Position numbers and translations under genes: made by a program. From JAFGVL01 sp963663245 (GTDB taxonomy: Bacteria > Bacteroidota > Bacteroidia > Bacteroidales > Paludibacteraceae): a stretch of 64,000 nucleotides of DNA. The first letter of the stretch is position 1. Each line of letters begins with the position of its first letter. The notes under the pieces are model-generated. The model made no database searches, was not told the origin of the DNA, and was given only the letters and a program-made list of their open reading frames with translations. This document shows, piece after piece, positions 1 to 8,393 of this stretch. The stretch spans positions 1,116,001 to 1,180,000 of the forward strand of contig OY760143.1 of NCBI GenBank assembly GCA_963663245.1, in the 5' to 3' direction.

Positions 1-1429
1 ATGCAGTAGCAATAATTGTTAAACTACCACCATTTTCGATATTACGAGCTGCGCCAAAGAAACGTTTTGGCTTATGTAATGCACTTGCATCAACACCACC
101 AGAAAGCACTTTTCCAGAAGCAGGAGCAACTGTATTGTACGCACGTGCTAAACGAGTAATAGAGTCTAATAGGATAACTACATCATGACCACATTCAACC
201 ATGCGTTTTGCTTTTTCATGCACCATGGTAGCTACTTTTACGTGTCTGTCAGCTGGTTCATCAAAAGTAGATGATACAACTTCAGCATTAACACTACGTT
301 GCATGTCAGTTACTTCTTCAGGTCTTTCATCTATTAAAAGAATTATCATATATACTTCAGGATGATTCTCTGCAATAGCATTGGCAACATCCTTTAAAAG
401 CATTGTTTTACCAGTTTTTGGTTGTGCTACAATTAAACCACGTTGACCTTTACCAATAGGAGAAAATAAATCTACCACGCGAATAGATAAGCTATCTCCT
501 CTTCCTTTTGTTAAGTTAAATTTTTCATCAGGGAATAGTGGAGTTAAGTGCTCGAAAGGAACACGGTCACGTACAAATTCAGGTGAACGTCCGTTAATAT
601 TTTCAACTTTAACAAGAGGGAAATATTTCTCACCTTCTTTTGGAGGACGTATAGAACCTTTTACTATATCACCAGTTTTTAATCCGAATAGTTTTATTTG
701 AGATTGAGACACATAAATATCGTCAGGAGAACTAAAATAGTTGTAGTCAGAAGAACGTAAGAAACCATATCCGTCTTGCATGATTTCAAGAACACCTGTT
801 CCTGCTAATATACCTTCAAACTCATAACCATTATCATTGTTTTTATTGTTTTGTCTACGGTTATTATTTGAATTGTTGCCGTTATTTCTTTGATTGTGAT
901 CTTTGTTGTCAGAATTAGTTTTTTGAGTTGGTGTATTTTTCTCTTTTGTTTTGTTATCCACAGCAGGAGTATTGTCCTTTTTTTGTAGTGTAGCTTCTTT
1001 CTCCGGAACGTTCCCTTCTGCAGGTTTAAGGCTATTGTCAGCTTTGTCTTTAGCTGGGTGTTGCTCATTTTTAATTGGTTGAGGATCTTCAGCTTTGTTT
1101 TTAGGAGCGTTCTTGATAGGTCTATTAGGAGTTTTAATAGTGGTCTTCTTAATATTAGACGGACTATCATCTTCTTTTTTAGATTCATTTCCAGAAGCGG
1201 AGTAAACTTTTTGTTCAACGTTCTTTTTTAAAGGAACACGTAGTCTTTGTTTTCTGTCGATAGGCTTTTTTTCTTTTGCCTGACTAGCTTTGTTGATAGC
1301 TTGTTGGTCAAGAATTTTGTAGACAAGCTCGTCTTTCTTTAACGAATCTACTCTTTTAATACCCTCTTCTTTAGCAATTTGCTTTAACTCGGATAAGAGC
1401 TTTTCGTTTAGATCTAAAATGTTATACAT
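1..1429 (-). CDS. rho: Transcription termination factor Rho (3' end beyond window)
   Basis: Hexameric RNA helicase that ends transcription at Rho-dependent sites. About 476 residues are visible and no stop is reached: the frame runs off the left edge within the segment ending GGSLTIIATA, so roughly the last 100 residues are missing. Order seen: a Rho N-terminal helical domain (about 1-45), a long Lys/Asn/Pro-rich low-complexity linker (about 60-185) typical of Bacteroidota Rho, a cold-shock-like RNA-binding domain (YGFLRSSDYNY), then the RecA-like ATPase with P-loop QPKTGKT (about residue 340) and LLIDERPEEVTDM. The start is the ATG at 1429 (MYNILDLNEKLLSEL). A promoter-like box about 150 nt upstream implies a long leader, compatible with the autoregulation known for rho elsewhere. 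Confidence 0.96.
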   Translation of the reverse strand, partial: MYNILDLNEKLLSELKQIAKEEGIKRVDSLKKDELVYKILDQQAINKASQAKEKKPIDRKQRLRVPLKKNVEQKVYSASGNESKKEDDSPSNIKKTTIKTPNRPIKNAPKNKAEDPQPIKNEQHPAKDKADNSLKPAEGNVPEKEATLQKKDNTPAVDNKTKEKNTPTQKTNSDNKDHNQRNNGNNSNNNRRQNNKNNDNGYEFEGILAGTGVLEIMQDGYGFLRSSDYNYFSSPDDIYVSQSQIKLFGLKTGDIVKGSIRPPKEGEKYFPLVKVENINGRSPEFVRDRVPFEHLTPLFPDEKFNLTKGRGDSLSIRVVDLFSPIGKGQRGLIVAQPKTGKTMLLKDVANAIAENHPEVYMIILLIDERPEEVTDMQRSVNAEVVSSTFDEPADRHVKVATMVHEKAKRMVECGHDVVILLDSITRLARAYNTVAPASGKVLSGGVDASALHKPKRFFGAARNIENGGSLTIIATA

Positions 1430-1582
1430 ATAAAATTTAATAAGTTGATATATTTAATGCAGCTCGTTCGAAATAAATGCACACGCATTTGTCCTGTTTG
1501 GGGAAAAGAGAAATAACAATAAAATTGGTGAATAATTTGTTTTGCGAACCTGCAAAGAGTTAATAGCGGTAAAAACTCCCTG

Positions 1583-1611
1583 CAAATATAAGTGCAATAT
1601 TTAATAAACAA
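1583..1611 (-). promoter_or_regulatory. Predicted promoter of rho
   Basis: On the minus strand a -7 box TATATTTG (1583-1590) is preceded, after 18 nt, by a -33 TTG (1609-1611). The predicted start near 1578 leaves a leader of about 149 nt before the rho ATG. Confidence 0.6.
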
Positions 1612-1690
1612 GCATAAAATATATTTTTTTTTGTTTTACATGCTTATTTTTAACATTGAGGGTTAGTGGTTTATAGGGTAGTTGGGTATA

Positions 1691-1721
1691 AAAAAAGCCC
1701 CCCAAACGGGAGGCTTTTTTA
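1691..1721 (-). terminator. Rho-independent terminator of the 1737-2558 barrel gene
   Basis: A GC-rich stem (GCCTCCC against GGGGGGC with one G-U pair, loop GTTT) is flanked by A and T tracts. It lies 16 bp past the stop of the upstream minus-strand gene and before the rho promoter. Confidence 0.8.
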
Positions 1722-1736
1722 TATTAACCTGTCTGA

Positions 1737-2558
1737 TTAGAAATGGAACATTAAATAAATTCCTCCTAAACAACCAACACCATATGTGTCAAGACCTCTA
1801 TCTTTTGTTGCTACAGATCCAGCATCGTCTTTTGTTACTTCAGTTTTAACTAAGGCTCCAGCAACCCATGTTTCAGTTACAGTTTCAGTTGGGGTGTTAG
1901 AAAATACGCCACTCCAAAGAAGATTAACTTCAGCTCCAATACACATTTTAGGTGCGAAATAATACTCAACACCGACTACAGGTCCAAACTCTAAGGTGTT
2001 AGTAGCTTGATCTTTAGAGCTTGTTACACCACCGCCTGTTGTGTGTGCTGTATATGCATTAGAAAGAGAGTTTCCGTATTCTCTTTTTGTGCTACCATCT
2101 TGGTATCTATAGTTTAAAAGAAGACCATAATTTCCTCTTAATCTTCCATAACCACGAGATTTTTGAACACCTACACCAATTCTAATGTCACTAGTTTTTA
2201 CACTTACTTTGTTTTCTACTGTGTTTCCTGCTGTTACTACATCATTCACTAATGTTTTAGTGATGTCTGTTGTGTTAGCAATTGTTAAGTTTGCACGAAT
2301 TGCCATGTCATCAGCAATGTAATATCTTCCAAAAATAGTTGTAGAAGGTAACGCAATAGTATTTGCAGCAGTACCATTTAAAGCATTTCCTAAATAATCT
2401 AAAATTGGTAGTGCATCTGCACCAATTGCAATGTCTCCAGCTACTGGTAAAATTGCATTTCCTTTTTTGCTAACTAAAACATCAGTAGTTGTAGTTTCTT
2501 GAGCAAAAACGGCTGTGCTAATTATAGCAACAAATAAAATAGATAAAATTTTTTTCAT
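1737..2558 (-). CDS. Outer-membrane beta-barrel protein, function unknown
   Basis: A 273-residue protein with a clear signal peptide (MKKILSILFVAIISTAVFAQ). Alternating hydrophobic and polar strands follow, such as FGRYYIADDMAIRANLTI, and the C-terminus is the aromatic-ended strand GGIYLMFHF, typical of outer-membrane barrels. Gly/Thr/Asn-rich loops separate the strands. No plug, OmpA or SPOR domain is visible. It stands alone, with its own terminator at 1691-1721, between tilS and rho. The family resembles the generic outer membrane beta-barrel proteins of Bacteroidota. Substrate or role cannot be read from the sequence. No exact TAnnTTTG box was found in the 160 bp upstream. Confidence 0.75.
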   Translation of the reverse strand: MKKILSILFVAIISTAVFAQETTTTDVLVSKKGNAILPVAGDIAIGADALPILDYLGNALNGTAANTIALPSTTIFGRYYIADDMAIRANLTIANTTDITKTLVNDVVTAGNTVENKVSVKTSDIRIGVGVQKSRGYGRLRGNYGLLLNYRYQDGSTKREYGNSLSNAYTAHTTGGGVTSSKDQATNTLEFGPVVGVEYYFAPKMCIGAEVNLLWSGVFSNTPTETVTETWVAGALVKTEVTKDDAGSVATKDRGLDTYGVGCLGGIYLMFHF

Positions 2559-2720
2559 TTTTGATATATTTTTATTGTGCCTACTCTAATTAATGCTTTT
2601 CGGCTCCCGCATTTTAAAATCGGTACAATAATACGCATTTATTTAAAGTTAAATGTTAAAATTATGTGAAAAGTTTTCAACAAGCCCTTTGTAATGAGCT
2701 GTTTTGCTCACACTAAAGAC

Positions 2721-4043
2721 TCAACTTAAGAGTTTTATTCTTAATATTTCCCTAGAATTGGCTTGAATTCGGTACTGGTTGTCAATTCTTTCTCCAATTA
2801 TCCATATAATCTTATTCCCAGATAATAGGACCCATGTTTCTTCTTTTTGTTTTAAGGAGAATTTTTGGTCTATGAAGTAATCACTTAGCTTTTTTTTGCC
2901 TTTCATACCTAAAGGAGAAAAAGAATCTCCATTTTTCCATTTTCTAAGAGTAAGAGGGAATTTTATTAATTGAGTATCTAAGTAAGCGTAGTTTAAATCT
3001 TTATTAATTGAGAAAACAGAATCTTTGAGTTTCTTTATTTCTAGTTTGATAGGAGATTCTATTGTAGTTTGGTTTTCTTCTATTGAATATTCTACATTAT
3101 TGTCATCTTTTATTGAGCTCACAAATAGATGTTTTCTGTCTTTAATAATACGATGAGAGTGAGAGAAGAATTGTTTTCCTGGTTGCCCATCAAGACTTTT
3201 AATAAGTGATTGAATAGTAGAGGATGAAAATCCTAAAGGAGCAAGTGTCTCAAACAAAATAGAGGAGATGGATGTATGTTGCTTTAATTTACTTATCTCA
3301 ATGCTAAAACCATCTGTGTTTTTTGTTAAGATAGATTGAATAATTTCTTTAGTTTTATTATTGTATATTTCTTCAACATCTTTTAGACGTTGTATTGTCT
3401 CTATAATTGTTTCTTTTAAAGAAGGGTTGATTTCTTCCAAGCTAGGAATGATAGAGTTTCTAAACTTATTACGGAGGTATACTTCTTCTTTGTTGCTGGA
3501 ATCTGTGACGTATTTAATATTGTTGTCTGCTAAATAGCTTTCAATCTCAGAGCGAGATTGTGCTAGCAAAGGACGAATAATGTTTCCGTTTTTTGCTTTA
3601 ATGCCACTTAATCCATGGATGCCCGTTCCTCGTGTTATGTTCATGAGAAATGTTTCTACCATATCATCAGAGTGATGTGCTACAGCTATTGCTACAGCAT
3701 TGTGTTTTGTGCGAATTTCTTCGAACCAAGCATAGCGCAATTCTCTAGCAGCCATTTCTATGGATACTTTGTTTTTTATTGCATACGACTTTGTTTCGAA
3801 ATCTTTTGTAAACACAGGAATAGATAATTCTTTTGCTAACTCTGTGACAAACTTTTTATCTCGGTCAGATTCTTTATCTCTGAGATTGAAATTACAATGA
3901 GCAACAATACATTCGTAGCCTAATTCTATTAATAGGTGCAGTAAGGCAACAGAATCAGCACCTCCACTAACAGCAATAATAAGACGTGCTGGAGCATTAG
4001 GCAGATTATTAGTTTGGATGTATTTATTAATTGCTTGCAACAT
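2721..4043 (-). CDS. tilS: tRNA(Ile)-lysidine synthetase TilS
   Basis: Ligates lysine to C34 of the CAU-anticodon tRNA(Ile) so that it reads AUA, an essential step in the cytoplasm. The ATP-pyrophosphatase signature SGGADS is at residues 26-31, followed by the N-type ATPase body with HCNFNLR and AHHSDDMVETFLMNI. The C-terminal TilS substrate-binding domain (about 365-435) carries LRKWKNGDSFSPLGMKGKKKLSDYF. At 440 residues it is a normal bacterial two-domain form. It is divergent from the nitroreductase at 4147, with 103 bp between them holding back-to-back promoter boxes. Confidence 0.96.
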   Translation of the reverse strand: MLQAINKYIQTNNLPNAPARLIIAVSGGADSVALLHLLIELGYECIVAHCNFNLRDKESDRDKKFVTELAKELSIPVFTKDFETKSYAIKNKVSIEMAARELRYAWFEEIRTKHNAVAIAVAHHSDDMVETFLMNITRGTGIHGLSGIKAKNGNIIRPLLAQSRSEIESYLADNNIKYVTDSSNKEEVYLRNKFRNSIIPSLEEINPSLKETIIETIQRLKDVEEIYNNKTKEIIQSILTKNTDGFSIEISKLKQHTSISSILFETLAPLGFSSSTIQSLIKSLDGQPGKQFFSHSHRIIKDRKHLFVSSIKDDNNVEYSIEENQTTIESPIKLEIKKLKDSVFSINKDLNYAYLDTQLIKFPLTLRKWKNGDSFSPLGMKGKKKLSDYFIDQKFSLKQKEETWVLLSGNKIIWIIGERIDNQYRIQANSREILRIKLLS

Positions 4044-4075
4044 AGAAGTGTATACTAATGAAATATATTTCCTGA

Positions 4076-4083
4076 CAAAAATA
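4076..4083 (-). promoter_or_regulatory. Predicted -7 box for tilS
   Basis: TATTTTTG on the minus strand fits TAnnTTTG and lies about 33 bp upstream of the tilS ATG. No well-spaced -33 TTG is evident. Confidence 0.4.
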
Positions 4084-4106
4084 CATAACTCCTTTGTTCA
4101 AATCTG

Positions 4107-4114
4107 TATCTTTG
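4107..4114 (+). promoter_or_regulatory. Predicted -7 box for the nitroreductase
   Basis: TATCTTTG lies 33 bp before the ATG at 4147, giving a predicted leader of about 28 nt. The -33 element is not clear. Confidence 0.45.
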
Positions 4115-4146
4115 TAGATAAATTTTAGTTAATTGAATAAGAATAC

Positions 4147-4689
4147 ATGAAATCTTTCTTAGAATTAGTAGAAAACCGTCAGAGTGATAGAGCTTATGAT
4201 ACTCGTGACATAGAAAAAGAAAAAGTTGATTATATACTTCAAGCAGCTCGTTTAGCTCCTTCTGCATGTAATGCTCAGCCGTGGAAAATAATTGTTGTTG
4301 ATGATGTTGCGTTGAAAAATAAATTGGCTGATACTACTTCTAGTAAGGTGTTAGGGTTAAATCACTTTACTAAACAGGCTCCCATTCATTTAGTGTTAGT
4401 AGAAGAGAGAGCTAATTTTACTTCAGGTTTTGGAAGCTGGGCTAAAAAGAAGCATTTCCCTTATATTGATTTAGGAATACTAGCAGAACATGTTTGTCTT
4501 GCAGCAGCAGAAAAAGGGTTAGGCAGTTGCATGATTGGTTGGTTTAATGAGACAAAAGTAAAAGACCTATTGCATATCCCCAAGTCAAAAAAAGCATTGC
4601 TTATAATAACAATTGGCTACTCTAGTCAAAAAAATAGAGAGAAGAAAAGAAAAGAAATACGTGAAATAGTATCAAGAAATTCTTATTGA
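4147..4689 (+). CDS. Nitroreductase-family FMN oxidoreductase
   Basis: A 180-residue cytoplasmic flavoprotein of the nitroreductase fold. The N-terminus MKSFLELVENRQSDRAYDTRDIEKEKVDYILQ contains the usual R-x-S-x-R-x-Y-like FMN-phosphate region. LAPSACNAQPWKIIVV is the second FMN-binding block, and AAAEKGLGSCMIGWF the C-terminal one. Members reduce quinones, nitroaromatics or other electrophiles with NAD(P)H, usually as dimers. The physiological substrate cannot be inferred. It is a single gene, divergent from tilS and convergent with the YihY gene (8 bp between stops). The C-terminus is Lys/Arg-rich and slightly longer than in minimal members. Confidence 0.88.
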   Translation: MKSFLELVENRQSDRAYDTRDIEKEKVDYILQAARLAPSACNAQPWKIIVVDDVALKNKLADTTSSKVLGLNHFTKQAPIHLVLVEERANFTSGFGSWAKKKHFPYIDLGILAEHVCLAAAEKGLGSCMIGWFNETKVKDLLHIPKSKKALLIITIGYSSQKNREKKRKEIREIVSRNSY

Positions 4690-4696
4690 TATTATT

Positions 4697-6031
4697 TTAC
4701 AAGTCTTTTATTAATGTAGCACCTCCTTTTTTCTGAATATCACTTTTTATATTTTTCAATTGCTTCCACGTGTTTGAGAATTTCAATTTTTTATCAATAA
4801 GAAAGCCCTCTGAGCCTTCTTCTTCTAATTTTTCTAATAAGTAACTTATGCTTATCTTATTAATATCAAGAGCTGGTTGATAGGCTTTTGTTCTTCCATC
4901 TTCTGTGTAAATTTCACTTAAAATATTTACTTCTGTTAATTGATGAACGATAGTTCTTACTAGTCTGATAGGAATTGAGTTTTTTTGAGATATATCTTCC
5001 GAAGAGAAAGGAGACTTGTTCTTTTCAAATTGTTTAATAATGACCTGTAATATTACAATTGTTAGAAAATTCTTATATCTTTTACTAATATTTTGAGAAT
5101 CAGATTCAAACTCAAATAATTTGATGTTCTGAACGGCAAAAGATAACTCAGCTCCTAATAAGATAATAAGCCAAGATATTTGTAGCCATAATAGTAAAAG
5201 TGGGATGATGGCAAATCCTCCATATACAGCATTATAAGAAGTTAAGTAAACTTGTCCTTCAATATATAAGTATTGAAATAGCTGAAATAGCGTACCTGTA
5301 AATATTCCTGCAATAAGAGCAGGACCAATACGAACGCGTGTATTTGGAACTATAATATAAAGAGCTGTAAATACGATCCAATTAATAAAGTAAGGAGAAA
5401 AACGGACTAATTCGGTAACAAATGGAGTAAAAATACCAAAGAAAACATTATTAGAAAATTGTGTGCTTGCAAATACGGTTAAACCACTTGATGCAACGAT
5501 AAATATTGGTAGTATTAGCATTATAGAAAAGTAGGTGGCAAACTGACTGACAAATGTGCGTGGTTTTTTAACTTGCCAAATGTCATTAAAAGCAGTTTCT
5601 ACTTGACGAAATCCAGCCATAACAGACCAAAGTAATATAGTAAAGCCAATTCCAATAAAAACCCCTTGTTGTGTTCGAGTAATGTATTTGTCTACAAACT
5701 CGAGTAGTACAGGCATTACTTCAGCTTGTACGCTTAATTGTTTTGAAATAGCATCTACTATGATATCTTGAACTCCAAACCCTTTTCCGATCCCTAATAT
5801 TAGAGCTAGTATTGGGACGATAGCAAACAATGTGTAATAGGTTAGTGCAGAGGCGCGAGTGTCTAATTTGTCTTCTTTAAACCCACGAATTGCTAGGATT
5901 AAAACTTTGATGCTATTGTAAGAGTATCGTTTGGTTTTTGATAATTCAGCACCTGTAATTTTCCAAATATCATGTAAGATAAATTGGTAGACTTTTTTTA
6001 ATTGAGATAAAATTTCCCCCCAAATACTCAT
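4697..6031 (-). CDS. YihY/BrkB-family membrane protein
   Basis: An integral inner-membrane protein of the YihY/virulence factor BrkB family, once misassigned as RNase BN. After a cytoplasmic N-terminus of about 45 residues come about six hydrophobic segments. The family block DTRASALTYYTLFAIVPILALILGIGKGFG is near 58-87, and later segments contain YNAVYGGFAIIPLLLLWLQISWLIILLGAELSFAVQN. A cytoplasmic tail of about 130 residues (from near 315) looks winged-helix-like (IPIRLVRTIVHQLTEVNILSE). Function is unestablished in the family. The gene begins 26 bp after the 3' end of the RNase P RNA on the same strand and lacks a visible promoter box of its own, so readthrough from rnpB is possible. Confidence 0.88.
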   Translation of the reverse strand: MSIWGEILSQLKKVYQFILHDIWKITGAELSKTKRYSYNSIKVLILAIRGFKEDKLDTRASALTYYTLFAIVPILALILGIGKGFGVQDIIVDAISKQLSVQAEVMPVLLEFVDKYITRTQQGVFIGIGFTILLWSVMAGFRQVETAFNDIWQVKKPRTFVSQFATYFSIMLILPIFIVASSGLTVFASTQFSNNVFFGIFTPFVTELVRFSPYFINWIVFTALYIIVPNTRVRIGPALIAGIFTGTLFQLFQYLYIEGQVYLTSYNAVYGGFAIIPLLLLWLQISWLIILLGAELSFAVQNIKLFEFESDSQNISKRYKNFLTIVILQVIIKQFEKNKSPFSSEDISQKNSIPIRLVRTIVHQLTEVNILSEIYTEDGRTKAYQPALDINKISISYLLEKLEEEGSEGFLIDKKLKFSNTWKQLKNIKSDIQKKGGATLIKDL

Positions 6032-6056
6032 AATTTAAAAGAGTTATAAATAAAAA

Positions 6057-6421
6057 AGTAGTAGGTCTATAAGCCGGGTCCTGTATTTCGATACAAGATC
6101 GAAATGTTTGTCATTTATCTAGAACAAATGTTGCCATTTGTCTCAAGCGATCTACCCCCCGACATTGGACGAGCAGTCCTATGCGTCGGTATACATGATC
6201 TTACAACCCATAAGGCGTACGGCTGACTATGTTGCCATAATCACCGGTAAGCTCTTACCTCACCTTTTCACCCTTACTCCGATACAAGACCGAAGCGGTT
6301 GTTTTCTGTTACACTACTCTGCTTTCGCAAACAGCTTCCCGTTAAGAAGTATGGTGCTCTTTGTTGCCCGGACTTTCCTCTCTTTCATTAAATTGAAACA
6401 GCGACAAACCGACCTACTACA
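6057..6421 (-). ncRNA. rnpB: RNase P RNA, bacterial class A
   Basis: Catalytic RNA that matures tRNA 5' ends. Read on the minus strand, the 5' end GTAGTAGGTC (6411-6420) pairs perfectly over 10 bp with the 3' end GACCTACTAC (6058-6067) to form P1. The universally conserved blocks are present in order: GAGGAAAGTCCGGGC, AGGGTGAAAAGGTG, AAGAGCTTACCGG, GGTAGATCGCTTGAG and the 3' block CAGGACCCGGCTTATAG. The length of about 365 nt is normal for type A. A TATCTTTG box at 6426-6433 fits a start exactly at the P1 5' end. A 103-codon plus-strand frame inside this region is antisense to the RNA and is not a gene. Confidence 0.97.
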
Positions 6422-6425
6422 GCTG

Positions 6426-6433
6426 CAAAGATA
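6426..6433 (-). promoter_or_regulatory. -7 box of rnpB promoter
   Basis: TATCTTTG on the minus strand ends 5-6 nt before the structurally defined 5' end of RNase P RNA. It calibrates the distance from box to start site used elsewhere in this annotation. Confidence 0.7.
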
Positions 6434-6533
6434 TAAAAGATCTTTATAAAACACTCATGATGAAGATACTTACATGTTTTTATTCTATCCAATAAGAAAA
6501 CTAAAATTAAAGAAATATGAAAAAATTGCATAA

Positions 6534-6554
6534 AGTGTGAAATTTTGTCACACT
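6534..6554. promoter_or_regulatory. 7-bp inverted repeat upstream of the DegP gene
   Basis: AGTGTGA and TCACACT are perfect inverted arms separated by AATTTTG, about 77 bp before the protease ATG. It resembles a CRP half-site pair, but the spacer is one base too long. It may be a regulator site. Confidence 0.4.
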
Positions 6555-6630
6555 AATTTCTCTTTGCATGAAAATTGAAAAAAAATAGTGCGCTTAAATT
6601 TATGTTAAACCTATTTTAATAAGTAAAATT

Positions 6631-8130
6631 ATGAATGTTACTAGTTTTTTAAAAAAAAGTGCACTTGTTGTTTTAGTTTCAATTGTTAGTGCAGGTATTA
6701 CTACATTTGTTTTTGCCAAATCATTGGCTTCAACTGATTTTTCTCTATTTGAGGGTCAGGAATCCTCTTCATCAGTTTTTAAATTGACTGGCAATTCCAT
6801 TGCTCCTGATTCTGATTTTACACATGTGGCAGAAAAGTCTGTTAATGGAGTCGTTCACGTAAAAACAAAAAAGATGCAGCAGCAGTCTCCTATAGGGAGA
6901 GGTTTTCGTCAAGATCCATTTTTTGAATATTTCTTTGGGCAACCAAGGATGCAGCAACGTGCACCTCAGCCAATTTTAGGGAGTGGCTCTGGTGTTATTA
7001 TTTCAAACGATGGATATATTGTTACTAATAATCATGTGATTGAAGGTGCAGATGAAATTGAAGTTATTCTAAATGATAAAAGATCTTTTGAGGCGACATT
7101 AATTGGAAGAGACCCTAATACTGATGTAGCTCTTTTAAAAATAGATGCAGAAGATCTTAGTGTTATTAGATTTGGAGATTCAGATGCTTTGAAAGTTGGA
7201 GAGTGGGTGTTAGCAGTAGGTAATCCATTTAATTTAACATCAACTGTAACAGCAGGTATTGTTAGTGCAAAAGCTAGAAATATTAATATTATTAATGCCG
7301 AAATGAAAATAGAGTCGTTTATTCAAACTGATGCAGCTGTTAATCCGGGCAATAGTGGTGGTGCTCTTGTAAATACAAGTGGAGAGTTAGTTGGAATTAA
7401 TACAGCTATAGCTTCTCAAACAGGTTCTTATGCTGGCTATTCTTTTGCAGTTCCAGTGAGCATCGTTTCTAAGGTTGTTTCTGATTTAAAAGAATTTGGT
7501 GAAGTTCAAAGAGCAATACTAGGCGTAACAATTAGTGATATTACTGATGAATTAGCTGAAGAAAAAAGCATAAAAACACTAGAAGGTGCATATGTTAGAG
7601 GAGTTGCCGAAAATAGTGCTGCAGAAGAAGCCGGAATTGAGGAAGGAGATATTATTGTTTCAGTCAATAAGAAGAAAGTGAAATCTGTTTCTGAATTGAC
7701 GGAGCAAATAGCACGATATAGTCCAGGAGACAAGATAACGGTTACCATTTTAAGAAAGAACAAAGAAGAAATACTTAAGATTGAATTAAAAAATAAAAAA
7801 GGAAGTACCGATTTAGTGAAGCCTCTTAACTTACAAGATTTAGGAGCTTCATTTGAAGAAGTGAGAGATGAAAAAATAAATGGTGGATTTTATGTAAAAT
7901 CAGGATTGAAAGTTGTGCAGGTAATGAAGAAAGGGAAAATTGCACATGCAGGGATTCAAAAAGGTTTTATTGTCGTAAAAATTAATAATAAACCAGTAAA
8001 AGAAGTTGCTGATATTGAAGCTGCGATTAAAGCAGTAGATAATAGTATCGACAAGGATAATGTGTTATTTGTTTCAGGAATATATCCCAATGGACGTTCT
8101 GGTTATTATGCCATCAATTTAGAGCAATAG
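6631..8130 (+). CDS. Periplasmic serine protease, DegP/HtrA (Do) family
   Basis: ATP-independent protease and chaperone for damaged envelope proteins. An N-terminal signal or anchor helix (residues 9-29) is followed by a trypsin-like domain. The catalytic triad is visible: His135 (TNNHVIEG), Asp165 (NTDVALLK) and Ser242 in NPGNSGGAL. Two PDZ domains follow: PDZ1 at about 285-375 (LGVTISDI... SAAEEAGIEEGDIIVSVN) and PDZ2 at about 400-495 (IAHAGIQKGFIVVKINN). At 499 residues the length is usual for Bacteroidota Do proteases. A met-rich loop (GRGFRQDPFFEYFFGQP) matches the LA loop. It is monocistronic, with a terminator-like hairpin at 8142-8182. A 7-7-7 inverted repeat at 6534-6554 could regulate it. 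Confidence 0.95.
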   Translation: MNVTSFLKKSALVVLVSIVSAGITTFVFAKSLASTDFSLFEGQESSSSVFKLTGNSIAPDSDFTHVAEKSVNGVVHVKTKKMQQQSPIGRGFRQDPFFEYFFGQPRMQQRAPQPILGSGSGVIISNDGYIVTNNHVIEGADEIEVILNDKRSFEATLIGRDPNTDVALLKIDAEDLSVIRFGDSDALKVGEWVLAVGNPFNLTSTVTAGIVSAKARNINIINAEMKIESFIQTDAAVNPGNSGGALVNTSGELVGINTAIASQTGSYAGYSFAVPVSIVSKVVSDLKEFGEVQRAILGVTISDITDELAEEKSIKTLEGAYVRGVAENSAAEEAGIEEGDIIVSVNKKKVKSVSELTEQIARYSPGDKITVTILRKNKEEILKIELKNKKGSTDLVKPLNLQDLGASFEEVRDEKINGGFYVKSGLKVVQVMKKGKIAHAGIQKGFIVVKINNKPVKEVADIEAAIKAVDNSIDKDNVLFVSGIYPNGRSGYYAINLEQ

Positions 8131-8141
8131 ATACGTTTTTT

Positions 8142-8182
8142 AATAAGGGTAGAGGTTTTAGGTCTTCTATCCTTATTTTTTA
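8142..8182 (+). terminator. Terminator after the DegP gene
   Basis: AATAAGGGTAGA pairs with TCTATCCTTATT (one G-U) around a loop of about 12 nt and is followed by a T tract. It starts 11 bp after the stop codon. Confidence 0.65.
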
Positions 8183-8340
8183 TTTCCTGTATCATTTTTG
8201 ATATGTTAAAAAATCAATTATTGAGAACATCTCCCTTGTTTTAGGTGTTTTAGAATTAAAATAATCAAATTCAATTCTTGTTTTTTGGTTAAGGACAAAT
8301 TAAATTGTTAGATAACTTTGTTGCTAACTTTTAAATGAGT

Positions 8341-8370
8341 TTGTTTTTACCATAAAAATAAGTAGCTTTG
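8341..8370 (+). promoter_or_regulatory. Promoter of rpoD
   Basis: A -33 TTG (8341-8343) and a -7 TAGCTTTG (8363-8370) are separated by 19 nt, the Bacteroidota promoter layout. The predicted start leaves a leader of about 20 nt before the ATG at 8394. Confidence 0.75.
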
Positions 8371-8393
8371 CAAGCTTAATTTTAATACAATAG

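Noticed and set aside
805..1218. 137-codon minus-strand frame inside the rho region
   Set aside because: It is out of frame with rho, made of low-complexity Lys/Leu/Thr codons from the rho linker, and has no independent signal.
6138..6449. 103-codon plus-strand frame
   Set aside because: It is antisense to the RNase P RNA, whose conserved blocks explain the sequence.
6534..6554. CRP-type operator before the DegP gene
   Set aside because: The arms match TGTGA/TCACA but the spacer is 7 rather than 6 bases and the phylum usually lacks classical CRP control at such sites; kept only as an inverted repeat.
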